Positions 38,966 through 43,733 of a stretch of 43,733 bases of DNA are shown piece by piece (the stretch's first letter is position 1; each line of letters starts with the position of its first letter). This stretch comes from Labilithrix sp. (GTDB lineage Bacteria > Myxococcota_A > Polyangia > Polyangiales > Polyangiaceae). A program made the position numbers and the translations under genes. Location of the stretch: the NCBI GenBank assembly GCA_019637105.1, contig JAHBWF010000056.1, positions 1 to 43,733 of the forward strand, in the 5' to 3' direction. The notes below the pieces were generated by a model. The model saw nothing but the letters and a program-made list of their open reading frames with translations. It made no database searches and was not told where the DNA came from.

Positions 38966-39173
38966 CGCATCCGACGCCGGCTTCACCGTCGTCGGTTCGA
39001 CCTGGGAGCCTCGAGGGAAGGCGGGTAGGTCCGAAACAGCGCACCGCCGTGCGTCTGTCCGGCTCCGCCCGTCCGTCCCGCGATCTCCCTGTCGCCCGCG
39101 GGGGCGAGCCGTCGGACGAACGCGAGCGGCCCTGGACACACTCCGCGGGGCACGTGCGCGCTTCGTCGGCGAT

Positions 39174-39198
39174 CTCTCCCCGAAAGCCCCGAGGAGAG
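39174..39198 (+). promoter_or_regulatory. Hairpin covering the metE ribosome binding site
   Basis: CTCTCC (39174-39179) pairs perfectly with GGAGAG (39193-39198), the Shine-Dalgarno sequence four bases before ATG 39203, with a 13-base loop. It is a plausible translational OFF structure for the upstream cobalamin riboswitch. Confidence 0.55.
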
Positions 39199-39202
39199 GA
39201 CC

Positions 39203-41491
39203 ATGACGATCGCGACGAACCTGGGATTTCCACGCATCGGCAAGCACCGCGAGCTCAAGCGCGCGCTCGAGTCGCACTGGAGCGGCAAGAGCGACGCGCG
39301 GGCGCTCGTGGAGACGGCGAAGGGCCTCCGCGCGGAGCACTGGCGCGTCCAGCGCGCCGCAGGGATCGAGCACGTCCCTTCGAACGACTTCGCGCTCTAC
39401 GATCAGATCCTCGACGCGATCCAGCTCGTCGGCGCGACGCCTCCTCGCTACACGGCGCTCGAGTCGGAGCCGCTCCGCGCGTACTTCGCGATGGCTCGAG
39501 GCCTCCAAGCGGACGGCGTCGACGTCCCGGCGATGGAGATGACGAAGTGGTTCGACACGAACTACCACTACATCGTCCCGGAGCTCTTCCCCGGCATGTC
39601 GTTCGCGCGCGGCTCGGACAAGCCCGTCGCGGAGCTGCGCGAGGCCTCGGCGCTCGGGATCCGGACGCGGCCGGTCCTCGTCGGCCCCGTCTCGTTCCTC
39701 CTCCTCGGGAAGATGCACGGCGCGTCGCCGATCGCCCTCCTCGATCGCCTCCTGCCCGTCTACGAAGCGCTCCTCGGTGAGCTCGGCCGCGAAGGGGCGG
39801 AGTGGGTTCAGCTCGACGAGCCCTGCCTCGTCACCGATCTGGACGAGGCCGCGAAGGCCGCCTTCCGCGCGGCCTACGAACGACTCGCGAAGGTCGACGG
39901 CGCCCCTCGCGCGCTCCTCGCGACGTACTTCGGCGCGCTCGGCGACAACCTCGCGCTCGCGACCTCCCTCCCCGTCTCGGGTCTGCACGTCGATCTCGTC
40001 CGCGGCAGGGACCAGCTCGACGCGGTGTGCGAGGCCTTGCCGAAGGGCCGCGTCCTGTCGGCCGGCGTCATCGACGGCCGCAACGTCTGGCGCGCCGATC
40101 TCGACGACGCGCTCGCCTTGCTCCGGAGGATCGGCGACGCCCGCGGCACCGACGCGCTCTTCGTCGGCCCGTCGTGCTCGCTCCTTCACTGCCCGGTCGA
40201 TCGGAGCACGGAGACCGATCTCGACCCCGAGCTCTCGAGCTGGCTCGCCTTCGCGACGGACAAGCTCGAGGAGATCAGCGCGCTCGCGGAGGCCGTCGAC
40301 GGCCGCGCCCCCGAGGAGATCTTCGAGAAGAGCCGCGCGGCCAAGGCGAGCCGCGCCGCGTCGAAGCGGGTCCACGATCCCGCCGTGGCCGCGAGGCTCG
40401 AGGCGGCGACGGCCGACATGACGCGACGGAAGAGCCCCTACGCCGCGCGGCGCGAGAAGCAAAAGGCGCTCGGCCTCCCGCTCCTCCCGACCACGACGAT
40501 CGGCTCGTTCCCGCAGACCTCCGAGGTCCGCGCCGCGCGCGCGGAGCACAAGGCCGGCAAGCGCGACGACGCGAGCTACGAGCGGTTCCTCCGCGAGGAG
40601 ACCGAGCGCGCGGTCCGCCGGCAGGAGAGCCTCGGGCTCGACGTGCTCGTGCACGGCGAGTTCGAGCGCAACGACATGGTCGAGTACTTCGGCGAGAAGC
40701 TCGAGGGCTTCGCCTTCACCAAGAACGGCTGGGTGCAGAGCTACGGCTCGCGCTGCGTCAAGCCGCCGATCGTCTACGGCGACGTCTCGCGCCCGACGCC
40801 GATGACGGTCGCCTGGTCGCGCTACGCCCAGTCGCTCACGAAGCGGCCGATGAAGGGGATGCTCACGGGGCCGGTCACGATCCTGCAGTGGTCGTTCGTC
40901 CGCGTCGATCAGCCGCGCTCTTCGACGTGCCGCCAGATCGCGCTCGCGATCCGCGACGAGGTGGCCGATCTCGAGGCCGCCGGCCTCCGCGTGATCCAGA
41001 TCGACGAGCCGGCCATCCGCGAGGGGCTGCCGCTCCGCCGCGCCGAGTGGAAGGCGTACCTCGCGTGGGCCGTCGACGCCTTCCGCCTCGCGTCGTCGCC
41101 GGTGAGCGACGAGACGCAGATCCACACGCACATGTGCTACTCGGAGTTCAACGACATCATCGACGCCATCGCCGCGATGGACGCCGACGTCGTCAGCATC
41201 GAGACGTCGCGCTCCCGGATGGAGCTCCTCGAGGCGTTCGCGACGTACCGCTACCCGAACGAGGTCGGCCCGGGCGTGTACGACATCCACTCCCCGCGCG
41301 TGCCGGCGGCCTCCGAGATCGTCGATCTCCTCGCGCGCGCCGCCAAGGTCGTCCCGGTCGAGCGCCTCTGGGTGAACCCGGACTGCGGGCTCAAGACGCG
41401 CGGGTGGCCGGAGGTGGAGGGCGCGCTCCGGAACATGGTCGAGGGAGCGCGCCGCGCCCGCGAGGAGCTCGCCGCGGGAGGCGCGAAATGA
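39203..41491 (+). CDS. metE: Cobalamin-independent methionine synthase
   Basis: MetE transfers a methyl group from 5-methyltetrahydrofolate (polyglutamate) to homocysteine in the cytoplasm, the last step of methionine synthesis without B12. The 762-residue length is normal. The N-terminal duplicate domain starts [17 protein letters not shown]. The C-terminal catalytic half has [43 protein letters not shown] and [16 protein letters not shown]. Zinc ligands His643 and Cys645 (THMCYSEF) and Cys728 ([11 protein letters not shown]) are present. It is governed by the cobalamin riboswitch and coupled by ATGA to the following dehydrogenase. Confidence 0.97.
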   Translation: MTIATNLGFPRIGKHRELKRALESHWSGKSDARALVETAKGLRAEHWRVQRAAGIEHVPSNDFALYDQILDAIQLVGATPPRYTALESEPLRAYFAMARGLQADGVDVPAMEMTKWFDTNYHYIVPELFPGMSFARGSDKPVAELREASALGIRTRPVLVGPVSFLLLGKMHGASPIALLDRLLPVYEALLGELGREGAEWVQLDEPCLVTDLDEAAKAAFRAAYERLAKVDGAPRALLATYFGALGDNLALATSLPVSGLHVDLVRGRDQLDAVCEALPKGRVLSAGVIDGRNVWRADLDDALALLRRIGDARGTDALFVGPSCSLLHCPVDRSTETDLDPELSSWLAFATDKLEEISALAEAVDGRAPEEIFEKSRAAKASRAASKRVHDPAVAARLEAATADMTRRKSPYAARREKQKALGLPLLPTTTIGSFPQTSEVRAARAEHKAGKRDDASYERFLREETERAVRRQESLGLDVLVHGEFERNDMVEYFGEKLEGFAFTKNGWVQSYGSRCVKPPIVYGDVSRPTPMTVAWSRYAQSLTKRPMKGMLTGPVTILQWSFVRVDQPRSSTCRQIALAIRDEVADLEAAGLRVIQIDEPAIREGLPLRRAEWKAYLAWAVDAFRLASSPVSDETQIHTHMCYSEFNDIIDAIAAMDADVVSIETSRSRMELLEAFATYRYPNEVGPGVYDIHSPRVPAASEIVDLLARAAKVVPVERLWVNPDCGLKTRGWPEVEGALRNMVEGARRAREELAAGGAK

Positions 41492-42990
41492 GCGTCCCCA
41501 CCGTGCGCCTGCTCGTCGACGGAGAGCTCCGCGAGTCGCGCACGACCGAGTGGCGCGACGTCGTGAACCCGGCGACCCAGGCCGTGCTCGCGCGCGTCCC
41601 GATGGCGACGCCCGACGAGGTCGCCTCCGCCGTGGCGAGCGCGAAGAAGGCCTTCTCGACGTGGCGCTCGTCGCCGATCGGCGTCCGCGCGCGCGTCTTC
41701 CTCAAGTACCAAGGCCTCATCCGCGAGCACATGAAGGAGATCGCCCAGCTCCTCACGAAGGAGCAGGGCAAGACGCTCGCGGACGCCGAGGGCGACGTCT
41801 TCCGCGGCCTCGAGGTCGTCGAGCACGCGGCGAGCATCGGCACGCTGCAGATGGGCGAGCTCGCGAGCAACGTCGCCGGCGGCGTGGACACGTACACCGT
41901 CCTCGAGCCCCTCGGCGTCTGCGCCGGGATCACGCCGTTCAACTTCCCGGCGATGATCCCGCTCTGGATGTTCCCGATGGCGATCGCCTGCGGGAACACC
42001 TTCGTGCTCAAGCCCTCCGAGCAGGACCCGATGTGCACGATGCGGCTCGCCTCGCTCGCCCTCGAGGCCGGCCTGCCTCCCGGGGTGCTCAACGTCGTGC
42101 ACGGCGGCGCGGCGGTCGTGGACGCGCTCTGCGATCACCCGGACGTCGAGGCCGTGTCCTTCGTCGGATCGACGCGCGTCGGCACGCACGTCTACGAGCG
42201 CGCGTCGCGGGCGCACAAGCGTGTACAGTGCATGATGGGAGCGAAGAACCACGCGGTCGTCCTCCCCGACGCGAACGAGGAGCAGACGCTGAACGCGCTC
42301 GTCGGGGCCGGCTTCGGCGCCGCCGGGCAGCGCTGCATGGCCGCGTCGGTCGCCGTGCTCGTCGGCGAGGCGCAGCGGTGGATCCCGGAGCTGGTGGCGC
42401 GGGCGAAGAAGCTCACCGTCGGCGACGGCGCCGCCCCCGGCACCGACGTCGGGCCGCTCATCTCGCGCGCCGCGAAGGAGCGCGTCGAGTCCCTCATCGC
42501 GCGCGGGCAGGCGGAGGGCGCCACCCTCGAGCTCGACGGGCGACGCCCGGTCGTCGACGCCGCGGTGAAGGAGGGCAACTTCGTCGGGCCGACCATCTTC
42601 TCCGGGGTGAAGCCCGGGATGGCGATCTACGACGAGGAGATCTTCGGCCCCGTCCTCTGCGTCGCGAGCGCGGCGAGCCTCGACGAGGCGATCGCGTTCG
42701 TCAACGCCAACCCCCACGGGAACGGCACCGCGATCTTCACGCAGTCCGGCGCCGCGGCGAGGAGGTTCCAGGAGGAGGTCGACGTCGGTCAGGTCGGGAT
42801 CAACGTGCCCATCCCGGTCCCGGTGCCGCTCTTCTCGTTCACCGGCTCGCGCGCCTCGAAGCTCGGAGACCTCGGCCCTTACGGCAAGCAGGTCGTCCTC
42901 TTCTACACGCAGACGAAGACGATCACGGCGCGCTGGTTCGACGACGCGAGCGTCTCCGGCGGCGTCAACACCACCATCACCCTCCGCTGA
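41488..42990 (+). CDS. mmsA: Methylmalonate-semialdehyde dehydrogenase (CoA-acylating)
   Basis: The enzyme oxidises (methyl)malonate semialdehyde with NAD and CoA to propionyl-CoA or acetyl-CoA, releasing CO2, in valine and beta-alanine catabolism. The 500-residue length and family features fit: [57 protein letters not shown] and the nucleophile GAAGQRCMA (Cys283). The usual aldehyde-dehydrogenase Glu is absent, as expected for the CoA-dependent type. It overlaps metE by ATGA and is three bases from the acyl-CoA dehydrogenase gene, so the riboswitch upstream of metE should influence it. Confidence 0.94.
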   Translation: MSVPTVRLLVDGELRESRTTEWRDVVNPATQAVLARVPMATPDEVASAVASAKKAFSTWRSSPIGVRARVFLKYQGLIREHMKEIAQLLTKEQGKTLADAEGDVFRGLEVVEHAASIGTLQMGELASNVAGGVDTYTVLEPLGVCAGITPFNFPAMIPLWMFPMAIACGNTFVLKPSEQDPMCTMRLASLALEAGLPPGVLNVVHGGAAVVDALCDHPDVEAVSFVGSTRVGTHVYERASRAHKRVQCMMGAKNHAVVLPDANEEQTLNALVGAGFGAAGQRCMAASVAVLVGEAQRWIPELVARAKKLTVGDGAAPGTDVGPLISRAAKERVESLIARGQAEGATLELDGRRPVVDAAVKEGNFVGPTIFSGVKPGMAIYDEEIFGPVLCVASAASLDEAIAFVNANPHGNGTAIFTQSGAAARRFQEEVDVGQVGINVPIPVPVPLFSFTGSRASKLGDLGPYGKQVVLFYTQTKTITARWFDDASVSGGVNTTITLR

Positions 42991-42993
42991 GCG

Positions 42994-43733
42994 ATGGACT
43001 TCGAGCTGACAGAGACCCAGCGCGACCTCCAGCGCGAGGCTCGCGGCTTCGCCGAGCGCGAGCTCCTCCCGCACGCCGCTCGATGGGACAGCGCGTCCAC
43101 GTTCCCGCGGGAGACGCTCTTCCACGCGGGCCGGCTCGGGTTCTGCGGCCTCTACGCCGACGAGCGCCACGGCGGCCTCGGCAAGTCCCGGCTCGACGCC
43201 TCGATCGTCTTCGAGGAGCTCGCCGCCGCGTGCCCGTCGACCACGGCGTTCCTCACGATCCACAACATGGCCACGTGGGTGATCACGCGCTGGGCGCGGG
43301 CCGACGTCGCCGCTCGGTGGGCGAGGCAGCTCACGAGCGGCCGCGCGCTCGCGTCGTATTGCCTGACGGAGCCGCACGCCGGATCGGACGCCGCTTCGCT
43401 CGCGACGACGGCGGCGCGCGACGGCCGCGACTTCGTCCTCGACGGGACGAAGGCGTTCGTCTCGGGCGCGGGGGTGACCGACGCGCTCCTCGTCCTGGCG
43501 CGGACGGGAGAGGCCGGCCCGCGCGGGATCTCGGCGTTCCTCGTCCCCGCGGACACGAGGGGCGTCACGTTCGGATGCGAGGAAGACAAGCTCGGGTGGC
43601 ACAGCCAGCCGACGCGCTCGATCACCTTCGACGCGGTCCGGGTGCCCGGCGATCACCTCCTCGGAGAGGAGGGCGAGGGCTTCCGCGTCGCGATGAAGGG
43701 GCTCGACGGCGAGCGCGTGAGCATCGCGACCTG
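42994..43733 (+). CDS. Acyl-CoA dehydrogenase, isobutyryl-CoA dehydrogenase (ACAD8)-like, 5' part
   Basis: The gene starts at ATG 42994 and is cut by the window end after 246 codons. It is a FAD-dependent acyl-CoA dehydrogenase: MDFELTETQRDLQREARGFA, LGFCGLYADERHGG, then the flavin-binding YCLTEPHAGSDAASL, VLDGTKAFVSGAG and GWHSQPTRSITFDAVRVP. The GWxSQPTR block and SDAASL are closest to isobutyryl-CoA dehydrogenase, which makes methacrylyl-CoA in valine breakdown. That fits the adjacent mmsA, which acts later in the same pathway. The catalytic Glu region lies beyond the window. Confidence 0.9.
   Translation, partial: MDFELTETQRDLQREARGFAERELLPHAARWDSASTFPRETLFHAGRLGFCGLYADERHGGLGKSRLDASIVFEELAAACPSTTAFLTIHNMATWVITRWARADVAARWARQLTSGRALASYCLTEPHAGSDAASLATTAARDGRDFVLDGTKAFVSGAGVTDALLVLARTGEAGPRGISAFLVPADTRGVTFGCEEDKLGWHSQPTRSITFDAVRVPGDHLLGEEGEGFRVAMKGLDGERVSIAT

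Noticed and set aside
1-43733. CRISPR arrays, tRNA or rRNA genes, insertion sequences, prophage
   Set aside because: No regularly spaced repeats beyond the coding minisatellites, no tRNA-like T-arm sequences, and no transposase or integrase motifs were found on either strand.

Overview
The window looks like a chromosomal segment of a myxobacterium-like bacterium (Myxococcota, most likely Polyangiales). The evidence is very high G+C with strong GC3 coding bias, MglA-type small GTPases beside Roadblock/LC7 and DUF4388 proteins, lipoproteins with Asp/Ala-rich linkers, and a lipoprotein carrying the NGxxDGxETDVDCGG cysteine segment I associate with this phylum. I see no tRNA, rRNA, CRISPR array, insertion sequence or prophage.

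Region 1 (1-14893) is the unusual part, a co-directional signalling island. It holds two MglA-like GTPases with long C-terminal extensions (88, 12903), a coiled-coil protein, a PAS-STAND ATPase-HTH regulator and two paralogous PAS-Cys-HTH proteins. These are followed by a chain of overlapping genes: an all-helical protein, a DUF4388-Roadblock protein, a degenerate ABC ATPase fused to a DUSP23-like phosphatase, two stand-alone 134-residue Roadblock proteins with the strongest ribosome binding sites of the island, a kinase-like/metallophosphoesterase fusion, the second GTPase and a membrane protein. The whole set suggests a GTPase switch with Roadblock platforms and phosphorylation/dephosphorylation modules. 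It is my main candidate for an undescribed system.

Region 2 (14894-17320) is a two-gene unit: a MEMO-family protein interrupted by a 27-bp in-frame repeat, then an acyl-ACP thioesterase-like hotdog protein. A GC hairpin closes it. Region 3 (17367-22698) holds two secreted lipoproteins, a remnant of a lost gene, a GntR regulator overlapping a di-haem cytochrome c lipoprotein, and a CE2-like SGNH esterase lipoprotein.

Region 4 (22898-26421) is a TetR-controlled EmrAB-type efflux locus with two operator copies. Region 5 (26736-29607) has an FGE-fold lipoprotein lacking the catalytic cysteine pair and an NAPE-PLD/UlaG-like metallo-hydrolase. Region 6 (29591-35805, minus strand) is an AraC regulator, an RND adaptor lipoprotein, an RND pump and a small membrane protein broken at a G8 tract. 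Region 7 is a DUF1444-like protein whose tail-anchor lies in another frame after a GC repeat, and a divergent membrane TPR protein.

Region 8 (38682-43733) starts with a cobalamin riboswitch controlling metE, which is translationally coupled to the valine-catabolism genes mmsA and an isobutyryl-CoA dehydrogenase-like gene cut by the window end. A recurring regulatory theme is promoter placement so close to the start codon that three genes (MEMO, GntR, TetR) should give leaderless mRNAs. In both regulators the palindromic operator fills the -35/-10 spacer.
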